Assembly (NCBI GenBank): GCA_035610365.1
Contig: CM069435.1
Span: 3,374,001-3,438,000, forward strand
Direction: 5' to 3'
From: Aquatica leii
Taxonomy: Eukaryota > Arthropoda > Insecta > Coleoptera > Lampyridae
Length of the DNA: 64,000 nucleotides
A program made the position numbers and the translations under genes. The notes beneath the pieces were generated by a model. The model was not told the DNA's origin, made no database searches, and was given only the letters and a program-made list of their open reading frames with translations. Positions 21,811 to 32,723 of this stretch are shown piece by piece (the first letter of the stretch is position 1; every line of letters starts with the position of its first letter).

Positions 21811-22320
21811 CTAGTTATTAATTAAGATTAAGAAATAACGGATGTCAGATATTTTCAATTGCTTATCTAATGTTTCTTGATTTCCAGTTCTTTGTAGTGC
21901 CAACTGCCGAATGGTAAAATTAGTACACAAGAGTAAAAAAATATGTCTTTTGCGATCTTTTAATTTGATATCGATAGTTCCGCCAGTTTCATCAATATAT
22001 ACTTGGCCGCAGGTGCATGGGACTTGGTACACACCACCGGTAATGTAAGGTATTTATCTTTAACACGATTCAACAAATTTCTAATTTTAGTTGTAGTACT
22101 TTTATGTTATGTTTCCTTAGTATTTTATCATGAAGAGTGTCAAGTGCATGTTCGGCAATGGCAGATTTAGTAGGTTGTATTAAACGAATATGTCTTCTAT
22201 GTTCTTTTAATCTCGTATCTATAGTTCTACCAGTTTCGCCAATATATACCTTGCCACAGGTGCATGAGACTTGGTACACTCCACATTAAAGTATTTTGTC
22301 TTTTATAGGATTCAACAAAT
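21811..22320 (-). pseudogene. Tandemly duplicated PLE GIY-YIG segments
   Basis: Two successive - strand copies of the same segment. The first (from about 22320) has LLNPIKDKI, then VYQVSCTCGKVYIGETGRT, RLKEHRRHI and AIAEHALDT. The second (from about 22079) has LNRVKDK, then VYQVPCTCGQVYIDETGGT and KLKDRKRHI. In the second the YIG glycine is Asp and the catalytic Arg region (GRT) reads GGT, so it is the more decayed. Both belong to the PLE whose reverse transcriptase lies at 25553-26125, beyond the inserted LINE. Confidence 0.75.
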
Positions 22321-22324
22321 TTTT

Positions 22325-25300
22325 AATTTAATACGGGTAAATCCCAAAGAGATACAAATAAGATAGAGTAATAAAAATAATATATAACTTATAGACTAAA
22401 TACATATTAATAAATTGTACACTAAAAGAAAAAACAATAACAAAAATATTAGTTTACAAACATAAAATAACATATGCTTTAAAAATATAATAATTAATGA
22501 TATTAACTGACAATTAAATTTGTAACATTAGTTACTATAATACTGTATATCTAGTTTAACTAATTCTTTTTTTAAGTCATTTCTAAACTTTAAACCACTG
22601 TCCAAAAAGTTAATGCTTGAATATATATTAGCTGTATTCATCAGTCTTTGAAGTGGAGAATGTTGGAGGTAATTAGTTTTGCTAACTTTTAAATAGAACA
22701 TATTAACAAAACGAAGGTTTTTGGCTGGAACATTCAAACTAACCAGTTGCAAAAGAGATGAACAGTTTATAATTCCATTTATCAGTTTATAGAAAAATAT
22801 TTGATCTAGAAATATCCTTCGAGAATTTAATGTATTAATATTAAGTTGAGACAGGGTTTGTAAGTAACTAAATACCGGAGTTCTGGCTTTAAAAGAGTAA
22901 TATCTTAAAAATCGTTGCTTCACTTTTTCAATATTAGTAATGAGAGTTGAGTGATATGGTGACCAAATTATACTGCAGTATTCCAAATGTAAGCGAACTA
23001 GAGATGTATACAATAATTGAATAGTATCAAGATTGTTAAAATGCGATGAAGATCTAACAATAAAGCCTAAAGCTCTAGTCGCCTTGTTTCGTATGTTATT
23101 TATATGTTTGTTAAATTTTAAGTCATAAGTAAATGTTACTCCTAAGTCGGTGATAGAATTTAAGCTCTGTAAGAATATGTCATTAATTTTATAGGATAAT
23201 TTGATGGGATTGTTGATGCGATGAAATGACATTGTAAAACATTTATTTAAATTTAATTCCATAATATTTGATGAGCACCAAATGTAGAAATTATTTAAGT
23301 CATGCTGCAGTAGAAGACAGTCATCCAAAGATTTTATAATGTCGTAAAATAGTATATTTGAATGTTTAAAGACTTCTCTAATATCATTAATAAAAATCAG
23401 AAATAATAACGGTGCTAGATGAGCACCTTGTGGAACACCAGAGTGAACTGGTATAGGAAAGGAAGTGAAACCTTTGTATTGGACTATTTGAGCACGATTA
23501 GAAAGATAACTTTCTATCCATGCAAGTAGTGGCCCATGAATGCCTATATTGTCTAGTTTATTGATTAAAATGTTGTTAACACAATCAAAGGCTTGTGCAA
23601 AATCGGTATAAATGACATCCAGTTGCGCAATATGATCGTAAGCCTTATAGATTGAATTTTGAAATAACATGAGATTGGTAGTAGTTGAACGATTAGGATA
23701 GAAGCCATGTTGTTCTTCTGCAATAATATGTTTAAGTAAAGGAAACATAGTTAAAACAAGAATTTTTTCAAACAGCTTAGGAATTTCAGACGATTTTGTT
23801 ACTGGCCTATACTTAGAAATATCGATTTTACTCTTATTTTTGTGAATAGGAGTAACAAAAACTGGTTTTCCAAATGTCAGGAAATATTCCTGATGATAAA
23901 AACTTATTGAACAGAATCTGAATTGGATAAGTTTTTAACAAAATGGCAGGAATGTTATCAGGACCACACTTCGTTTTGCAAGTTAAATTAAGTTCCTTTA
24001 ATATATCAGAAGCAGTAATGATTAACTCAGATAAGTTAATATCGTAAGTAGAAAAACTTGTCGTTTGGTGTTGGAGAGAACAATTGCTTGTAGGTTTATA
24101 CACAGAACCAAAAAAAATTGCAAAAAGATTTACAATTTCCTCTCCATTACTACTTTTATATAAACCAAAAGTCATTTCAGATGGCAAACAATTTTCACAT
24201 TTTTGATTTTTAATATGGGTCCAGAAGTAATTAAGATTATTTTTTATTTTACCTTCAATATTGTCAATGTAGGAATTATAACACGTAGTTGATAGAAACT
24301 TTCATTTACTACGTAATTTAGAGAATTCATGATATTGATCGAGGTTATTGATAGACTTGAACAATCTATGATACAAATTTTTTTTCGTATCATTTCACGC
24401 AAAGCAGAAGAGTACCAGATAGGAAATGCCTTTTTGTTTTTATAAACACGTTTTATAGGAAAAAAAATTTGAAAGCCTTCGTACAAAATGTCATAGAAGC
24501 AATTTACAACCTCATTTATACTTAACGACATAAGAAAGTCCTTGTTAATGTTAGACAAGTAATAACTTAGATCTAGATAATTACCATTTTGAAAATTGTA
24601 GTAATAATAATCGTAATTTAGAGATGGTTCATAGAATGTACGCTCAACACATATTGACAAGGAAGGATGATATTGGTCCTCAGGAACTAATGTATCTAAG
24701 CTGCGTTCTACCTTTGTATTAGCTAAATTACTAAAAACTAAGTCTAGCCATCTGCTATCACAATTTTTTACACTATTATATTGAAACGTATTCCACATAT
24801 TAAGCTCACACATAGATTTTCAACAGTTGTAGATTTTGAACCGCACACTGAAAGTGTATTATCTTCATTAACGTTCAATGATATATGAGGCAGATTCCAT
24901 GTCCGTGTTCGTGTGAGTTTGTAGAATGTTATCCATTGTATTAGTTATTTTGTCATAGTAACCTGAGTTACTACCAGAAGGAGCATAAATAGGGCCCATA
25001 ATAATATTTTTATGTCCGATATTACATAAAACAAATAATTGCTCAATTTCAGGATAGGACGTAGGTAATACTTTAAAATAATAATTATTATTTATGGCGA
25101 TTAGAACTCCTCCACCTCTTTTGGCAATTTCATATGGTCTATCATATCTATAGATGTTCATGTTGTGAAATCCCAATTCAGCACTGTATATTTTCGGTGT
25201 AAGCCAAGTTTCCGTTAAAACTATAATATCAGTGTTTGTTGACAAAGTTGAAATTCTTAGGTAATGTAATTTAGTACGAAGTCTTCTAACATTTTGGTAA

Positions 25301-25552
25301 TACATCAGGATTTTAGACTGAGTACTATTAGGGTTTGGTTTTTTAATTTTTTAGTGAAATTATTTGTGGCTGGCGATAAATGTACTTTATGGTTAAATTT
25401 TGTTTACCATTATCTTAGAGTTCCTTTAATTTGGTACGAAGATTCGCAAGATGTTTTAATTGCATAGGGGTTTGATCTTGTTTACTATTTATATTGTTAA
25501 GAGACTTGATTTTGTGTTTATTTTTTAATATTTGAATAGTATCTGCATCACA
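22325..25552 (-). mobile_element. CR1/Jockey-group LINE, copy 2, inserted in a PLE
   Basis: Same family as 7640-11060, on the other strand. Its 3' end (ATACGGGTAAATCCC, about 22331 upward) abuts PLE sequence. Its 5' truncation point, within ORF1, is at about 25552. ORF1 remnant: about 25552-25350. Endonuclease: 25305-24868. Middle: 24813-24244 and 24187-23834. Reverse transcriptase and C-terminal part: 23748-22528. Confidence 0.85.
22528..25305 (-). pseudogene. LINE ORF2, copy 2
   Basis: The endonuclease begins YQNVRRLRTKLHYL and has LTETWLTPK and GGGVLIA; the frame is lost just after position 24868. The reverse transcriptase keeps motif A TDFAQAFDCVNN and motif B GVPQGAHLAPLLFLIFINDI. The catalytic motif C is deleted: where copy 1 has LLFADNLKIYKII, this copy has only LFYDII. 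The C-terminal part, including LEYCSIIWSPYHS, is complete to the stop at 22528. It cannot encode an active polymerase. Confidence 0.85.
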
Positions 25553-26125
25553 CTTCCCAACTTCGATTATAAGCTACTTTTATCTTATGTTTACTTAGTA
25601 TTCTTCCAATTTTGTCACTCATGTTTGAAACAAAAAGTAAAATAACCTAGTTTTGGTGTATATTTGAATATCCGTTAAAGTAGATCATGTCTTGGGTCAA
25701 AGAAACATTTAATTTGATTTCTAGTAAGATCATTTCTTATAAAAACTTTTTGCTTTGTGCAAACTCTTCCAAGTTTTTGAGATGGATGATGGTGAGAATT
25801 TGCGTTTATGCATTGATCTGTATATATTAAAGTACTATCTCGTTTTCTTTCTACCTTCATATCAAGAAAAGGTAAGGTATCGTTAATTTCTCTTTCAATA
25901 CTTAATCTTATGTTTGAATGTTAATCGTTAAAGTATTGTAGAAACATTTATAGTTTATCTTCACCATGACACCAAATCGCAAAAATGTCATTAACATAGC
26001 TTTGGTTTTTTAAATGCAGGCATTAAAGCTTCATCTTCTAAATGTTCTATAAAATAATTAGCAATAGATGGAGCAGTTGGCGATCCCGTTGCTACACCAT
26101 CTATCTGTTTGCAGTACTTACCACT
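25553..26125 (-). pseudogene. PLE reverse transcriptase remnant
   Basis: On the - strand: KYCKQIDGVATGSPTAPSIA (motif B of PLE reverse transcriptase, about 26115-26055) and FIEHLEDEAL. The YVDD motif region is decayed. From 25860 to 25680 it reads VERKRDSTLIYTDQCI and NANSHHHPSQK, then MSDKIGRILSKHKIKVAYN at 25620-25565. This linker normally leads straight into GIY-YIG. Here the LINE at 22325-25552 intervenes, and the GIY-YIG part resumes at 22320. Confidence 0.75.
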
Positions 26126-28190
26126 GAACAAAAAAAATATAATTGTTAAACAATGTTTTATTAATTTTTTGTTTCCGAAAATAGTTTTATTAAGCGCATA
26201 ATATGCCTTAGTTGCCTTTTTCTGTCTTATTTGCAATTTCTAAGTAATATTTTTCATCGTTTGTAAATGTACTTCTTAAGTACCCTATTCTTCCGTCATT
26301 TTTCCATTATAAATAAAATTGTGTATTTCATTCTCTGTTTTTTTTATTGAATACTTACTTTCATATTCCTGTTTTCTATCTTCTGCATCCAAACATTTAA
26401 AGTTTTTTTACTGTCTTACTTTTATATCCTATTGTGGTTTTCAGACCTTTCTTGTTTTTTCTGGTATTTCTTAAGATCCTATCTAATACTAATATAAATA
26501 GTAACGGACTTAAAGTGTCACCCTGTTTTATTCCTACTTTTACCTGTACGTTTTTTGATCTGCTTCCATTTACTTACATTTTAGCTTGTGTATATTTATA
26601 TACTAAAGTAACTATTTGTATTGAATTTCTAAGGACTTGTAGTTTTTCTAAACATTCATATATAGTACATCAGTGTGCTGTGTCAAATTCTGATTGTAGG
26701 TCTATAAATACTATGATCAGTTTTTTTCACGTTTTCATTTTCTTTTCTATTATATTTCTTAGGATTTATGTACATATTGTCATTTGTTTTAAAAGCTGCT
26801 TGGTCTTCTTCTAGTTTGTCTTTTCTATCCTTTTTAATTTTTTGTTTTATAATTGTTGTGTATGTTTTGTATACTCCCGACGATAGACATATATGTAGCT
26901 CTCTAGTTCTCACAGTTTATTTTGTCTTTTTTTTTGTAGATAGGAATTATTAGATTATTGTTCCATTCTTTACGTATTTCGTTAGTTCTTGCTGTTTTCT
27001 TGTATATTTTCTATAACCAATAAATTTCTGTTTTCCTCAGACATTTAATCATTTCCGGCTCCGCATTGTCCTTCCCGCATGCTTTTTATATTTTTATTGC
27101 CTCTTTTACATCTTGTCTATTGATATTATACATCTCCATTACTTCTTTATGTATTTCTATTCTATTTCTTTTTTTCTTAAAGCATGTTGTTTCTTTTCTT
27201 TCTCACATTTTTATTGCTACCGTGTTGTCTTTGTTTCTTATTCCATTCAGCTCGTTCTTTCCTTTACCCTTCATAGTCTTAATCTAGTTTTAGAACTTTC
27301 CGTTCTTGTTTCTAAAGTTCTCGTTAAGTTTTTCTTTAAACTCCTCTAAAATTTTCTTCTTGGCTCGCTTTACTTTTTCTTTTGCTAGTTTATTTAGTTT
27401 GTCATATTCTTCTTTGTCTTTTTTTGTTTTTGTTTTTTGATATCTATTACATGTTATCTTCTTTGGTTTAACTATATTCTTTACTGCTTCAATCTACCAT
27501 CTAGTTTTATTATCTCCTTATCTAATTTTTTTAATTCCGCATATCTTCGTTGCCGTATTAAGTATAGTTTCTTTAAAAACCTATCTTGTTTGTAAGTTTA
27601 AGTTAGTATTATTCCTCTGTTGAGTTTACAGGTTATTATCCGTTTCCTCCGTATCCGTATTGCTTTTTCAACTTTTTATTTTTTAGTCGGCAAATACTAA
27701 TTTTCTTGTATTTTTGCAATGACCAGTCTGTGATTTGTGCTGCCTCTTTTGTACTTTAGTTTTTTTTATTGCACTCTCAATTTTTTGGCAGTATACAATA
27801 AACTCAATTACGTTCTTTACATTTCTTCCTTCTGCTATAAAAGTGTACCGATCTTTAGTAGGTTAGTACCAGAAAGAGTTTCTTATTTTTAAGTTGTTCC
27901 TTTAAATTGCCCATTTCTTTATGACTGTCATTTCCTGCTCTAGCATTCCAGTACCCCATAACTTTGATTTTATCTGTTGTATCTTTTGTCTAGTCTATTT
28001 TGTAATAATACATACAATTTATTCATTTTTTTCTTTTACTGTTTCTTTAATTGGTGGCTATATTTGTATGATGGTTATTTTTCCATTGATTTCTAGTTGC
28101 GTCAAAATTATTCTTGATGACACTGTCTTCAATTTCACTATCCTTTTATTTAATTCTCTTTAATTAATATGCTTACTCTTTCTTTTGCTT
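26126..28190 (-). pseudogene. RTE-like LINE ORF2 relic
   Basis: Read on the - strand across broken frames. The endonuclease has ITIIQIQPPIKET (about 28080) and GYWNARAGNDSHKEMG (about 27945). A lysine-rich linker is at about 27490-27300. The reverse transcriptase has GKDNAEPEMIKC (about 27080), WNNNLIIPIYKKKDK (about 26970), LEEDQAAFK, VFIDLQSEFDTA (motif A, about 26710) and VGIKQGDTLSPLLFILVLD (motif B, about 26530). The C-terminal part reads KAYYALNKTIFGNKKLIKH up to the junction with the PLE at about 26125. The YADD box was not found. The PLE inserted into this LINE. Confidence 0.65.
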
Positions 28191-28209
28191 TGTTGTCCAT
28201 TTCTACTCT

Positions 28210-28970
28210 TGAATAACATGGTGAACATGCCACTCAACAAAAAACTGAACAATTTTGACGTTCTCCATGTTTACGTCTGACCATCATGCGTCCATCGTGC
28301 ATTCCTAAACAAAATCGGAATGTGTCACTGAAGACCACCTTATGCCATTCCATGTCCCAATCGAATTGCCAGATACACTACTTCAAACGTTGCCGTCGAT
28401 GACGAGTCGTCAGCGGAGACATTAAATGTGGTCCATAAAACTACAAACCACAAACTCTAATTCGACAGTAAACTGTATGAAAGGTTACAAGTCGTTTCAA
28501 AACCATTGATCGGCTATTGACTTTGTACTCGAGAATCGGTCTTTTAATGCCATTAATCGTCTACGACGTCCTGAATCTTATCTAGATCATGTTTAATAAC
28601 ACCGTACTACAAAGGATCGGTTACAGTTAAGACGGTTAGCAATTTCTCTGAATGAAAATCCACTTTCACGTAAGCAAAATGTCGAATTTTACTCAGTTGT
28701 CAATAATTTTTACGTTGGCGCACTCTTAGCATAATCGCAGCTGTAAAACGCAAAGAAAAACACAAAAACAAAAGAATTGCAACCAAAAACAACATCAAAA
28801 TTGACTTAATCTTTTTAAAAATATGCCCGATAGTTTCGATTGTAACATTAAGTAAAACGTTAAATTTTCCATGGTTACCGGATTATTTTTAATAAAATTT
28901 TAATCAGTTGCTACCTTTGACCAAAAATTCTAACGTTTTCTAAGTGTTGCATTTTTTATGTCACAGAGTA
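28210..28970 (-). pseudogene. Tc1-like transposon relic
   Basis: The right edge reads, on the - strand, TGTGACATAAAAAATGCAAC, a sequence typical of Tc1-like inverted ends. Coding traces on the same strand are KHDLDKIQDVVDD (about 28590), the RHRRQRLK stretch, and WHKVVFSDTFRFCLGMHDGR (about 28345-28290). The last holds the second catalytic Asp of the Tc1 DDE core, with ESRF changed to TFRF. The distal third and the other inverted end are missing. Confidence 0.65.
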
Positions 28971-29094
28971 TATTTACTATCAAAAATCTACATTTTATTT
29001 CCACCAAATTCGAGTTTATGCATATAATTATATAAAAAGTACAATTTTATTAAATTAAGCTTTTGGTAGAAATTGAATGGTCACAAACACACGG

Positions 29095-29180
29095 ATACGT
29101 TGATGTACACGTTTCCCGGACCTAACGCCACTAGATTTTTTCTTGAAAAGTTTTGTAAAGGACGAAGTGCATAAGCAAAA
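29095..29180 (+). pseudogene. Mariner/IS630-type transposase scrap
   Basis: From 29119 the + strand reads DLTPLDFFLKSFVKDEV, the widespread SPDLTPLDFFLWG..KD.VY motif that precedes the last catalytic acidic residue in this transposase group. Only about 85 bp survives. Confidence 0.5.
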
Positions 29181-29184
29181 CTGT

Positions 29185-30345
29185 AATTATTATTTTTAAA
29201 AAAATTTAATAGCTGAAATAGCTTTCCATGTTCAATGAATGCCATACACAAATAGTTCACTTTAATTTGTATTACAAATATTTTATTTTGCGTTTAAATT
29301 ATGTATATTACACACACCAGTTGTAACCTGCGTTAGATTTTTTTCTTTACTTTTTTGTCGACCTTCGTATCTACGTTCGGTTTACATTTACGTTGTCAAT
29401 TAACAATTTTTTTTAAGTTTTTGATTGAATTCTGAAATAGTTGCTATTTGATTGACGTATTTCAAATTAAATTTACGCCGAATTAGCATTTTTTTGTGTC
29501 AATAAAATTCAGATTGTGTTTAATGTTTTCGACTGACAATTTTTATTTATCGTCTGAGATACGAGTAATTCGATAATTTAGCAGTTTGTTTACTTTAACG
29601 CGATTAAGAGTTTTGTTTATGCTTTGTTATTTTTGCTTATGGTTGCAGTACGGTGTAAAAAAACTTGTCCAAATTCATGTAATACTACGCTTTGTTTTAA
29701 TTTTGCATCTCTGTCTGTCGCATTTTCAACATATGGGATTTCTTTTGAAAACTTTGTATACTGTACGTTTTTAATTAATAATGCAGTGCCACGGTTCTTC
29801 AAATAACAAGGTAGCAAGTTGTTGGTTTAAAAAGTCTTTGTGAAATAGTTACATTAGAAGTTAATGCTTTATTATCATTTTGGTTAACGGATATTATTGT
29901 AAAGTAATAAGTGGACAGTATGGTTTCTCATATTCATAATTCATCTTCGCTCTGTAGCGGATCATCTCTGATTCCGACAGCAACTCTGAAATCATCGTTG
30001 GCTACTTTTCTTAGGGACTGCGGTTAACTAACAAATGCGTTTTTTGAGATTACAACCATGTATTTAAAGTAATATTTATACAGTTTATTTTGATAATGAT
30101 TGCAATAAAGCTTCGATTAAATTCATAACGCTTACTGCTATTTTGCGTACTGATGTTTCAGCTTGGTGCTTTGTGTAAATACACATTTTGCATTTTACGA
30201 TCAAAGACATCTAACCAAGTTTAAAACAAATATTAAAGTGACAAATAAATGTACTCGGTTAAATTAAAACAATAAGTTGCATTTCACTTGAATTGTTTTT
30301 TGTATTCAAATTACGACATGTTATATTGTTAATTTTATTTAATTA
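29185..30345. other. No recognisable gene
   Basis: AT-rich; overlapping short frames at 29586-29817 have no recognisable motif. Confidence 0.4.
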
Positions 30346-30465
30346 CACTGGTCTGCATGAAAACCGGCCCTGATACCATTCTTAACGATGCCTATGTAAA
30401 ATGACCTCCTGAATCAAAAAATGAGCTCCGTTTTTACCCATCACCCACCTATTTTGGGGGGACCC
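30346..30465 (+). repeat. Left terminal inverted repeat of NHPD element copy 2
   Basis: About 120 bp, reverse-complement match to 35530-35654. The match is gapped: about 10-15 bp are extra on the right side near the outer end. Confidence 0.75.
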
Positions 30466-30941
30466 CGTTTTTATTTTATTTTTTGCATTTTTTTTTAGAA
30501 TTTTAGCTTATAGCCGTTAAACATCCCAAAGCAGGTAATAAAATTTATACCAAAGTATATGGCAAAAGTTTTGCTATAAAATGTATATAGAAACAACAAT
30601 AAAATACAAATATATAAAAACAGTAAAAAATATCAATAAACAGTTAGGAAGATTCACTGCACGACGCTGGCGATCTCAATAACACATGCAGGTTTGAACA
30701 GGAATTTTCGACAGGCTTAAGCATTACTCTTCTCATTATAGTATATTACATTGTTTGCTTAACTGCTTCGATCAGTACATCTATAGCTGTTGCAGAGTTA
30801 ACTTGTCGACGTTTTAAACGTGCTGGATTTTGTGTTCATTTTTGTTCATTTGTGTAAAACAGTAAAACTACTTTTACTCCGGATTTTTTCAAGTGACTAA
30901 GTGTGATTTGTGGTTAATGTCGGGCGTTGAATTGCTGTTCA

Positions 30942-32628
30942 ATTATGCCACGCGAGTGTAAAAATCATCCCGATAGCTTCTGCTATGTCTGCGGGGAATT
31001 AACTTTAAAAGCGCAACAAAAACCCTTTTCTCCGCTTGTTAAAACAGCTTATAAATTGTACTTTGATTGTCAAGTTGGCGACCAGGACAAGACTTGGGCT
31101 CCATCAGTTTGCTGTACGACTTGTTACAGTAGTTTGACCAAATGGCTCAAAGGTACCCATAAATCAATGTCATCTGCTGTGCCCATGGTTTGGCGTGAAG
31201 CTCGCTGTCATCTTACAGATTGTTACTTTTGTATTATTTTCACCGTCGGGTTTTCGAGCAAAAGTAAGCGTACAATTCAGTATCCCAACATTCTGTCAGC
31301 TCTAAGACCGGTTCCTCATAACGATACTTTGCCAATCCGAGAGCGCCCAAACACTTATACTCTAGAGCAGGAAATTGATTTAAAAGAACCTGAGCCACAA
31401 CCTGGGGCTTCGAATGATACGTTCAATGATGATGAAGAGTATTCCGCAGATTTAGTTTCTCGGCAACCTCACCTCCTCACTCAATCGGAATTAAATGATC
31501 TTGTCAGGGATTTGCAGTTACCCAAGACTAAATCTCAGCTCCTAGGATCGCGACTTCAACAGTGGAATCTCTTAAAAAAGGGAGTAAAAATATCTTCTTA
31601 CAAGATCAGACAAGCAACCCTGAAATGTTTTTCTCAGAAGATAAAGGTTTAGTGTTCTGCCCTAATGCAAATTTATTGATGACAGAGCTACAGATGCCAT
31701 GTGACCCAGACAAATGGAGACTGTTTATAGACTCATCAAAAACAAGCTTAAAAGTTGTCCTGTTGGCAAATAGGAATGACTTCCCATCAGTTCCAGTTGC
31801 ATACTCTGTTGATATGAAGGAAACGTACGAAAACATCTTCAGAATTCTTGATAAAATTAGTAATCATGATTATAAGTGGAAAGTTTGCGCTAACTTAAAA
31901 GTTGTTGCTCTACTCACGGGCCTGCAATCAGGATTCACAAAATATTGTTGCTTCCTTTGTGAATGGGATAGCCGAGCCCGAGATGAACATTACATCGTAC
32001 GGGACTGGCCTTTACGAGAAAATCTTATTCCTGGTCAGAAAAATGCCACCCACAATTCTTTTGTTCCGAAGGAAAATATTTATTTACCACCTTTACACAT
32101 CAAACTTGGATTGATCAAGCAGTTTGTGAAAGCAGTGAACAAGACAGGTCGCGCATTGCAATTTTTGAAAACGAAATTTCCTCGTCTTAGCAAAGCTAAA
32201 ATCAAAGAAGGCGTTTTTGTTGGTCCCCAGATTAGACAACTCTTCCAAGATTCGACGTTTATTGAACACCTAAATCAAAAAGAAAAACGAGCTTGGCTTG
32301 CATTTCAAAACGTTTGTAAGAACTTCCTGGGTAACCAAAAAAGTGAAGATTATGTCGCTCACGTCGAAGAACTGCTTTTAGCGTAGAAGGACATAGGATG
32401 TAACATGTCTCTTAAAGTTCACTTCCTTCACTCGCATCTGAACTTTTTCCCTGAAAATTTAGGAGCAGTCTCGGTTGAACACGGGGAACGGTTCCATCAA
32501 GACATTGCTAAGCTGGAGAAAAGATTTTCAGGGATGTGAAATGCAAGCATGTTGTCGGAGTACTGATGGTTTTTGAAACAAGAGAGCTGTACCTAAGGGT
32601 ATAAAAAGAAAGCAAGCACCAAGTAACA
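30942..32628 (+). pseudogene. NHPD-family transposase-like protein, copy 2
   Basis: The upstream ATG (30927) is in frame, but MPRECKNHPDSFCYVCG from 30945 is the family's usual start. The zinc-finger-like N-terminus has CYVCG, CCTTC and DCYFC, with VGDQDKTWAP between. The frame continues to about 31560 (LTQSELNDLVRDLQLPK), shifts near 31565, then runs 31562-32386. It shows WRLFIDSS (first candidate Asp), CANLKVVALLTGLQ (Asp replaced by Asn), YCCFLCEWDSR, PPLHIKLGL, and, past a TAG at 32384, KVHFLHSHLNFFPENLG and EHGERFHQDI. A TGA at 32537 cuts the C-terminal SMLSEYCW part, which is still recognisable to about 32628. Confidence 0.75.
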
Positions 32629-32723
32629 ATGAATATATTTTTATTTATTACTGTTTATACCTAAAATAGTCCTTTTTCCCATTTAAATTAAATTCATGTC
32701 CATATATTTATTATTATAATAAT

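Noticed and set aside
26434..28163. Hydrophobic + strand frames that look like membrane proteins
   Set aside because: They are antisense to a Lys-rich LINE relic; the hydrophobicity comes from T-rich complement codons.
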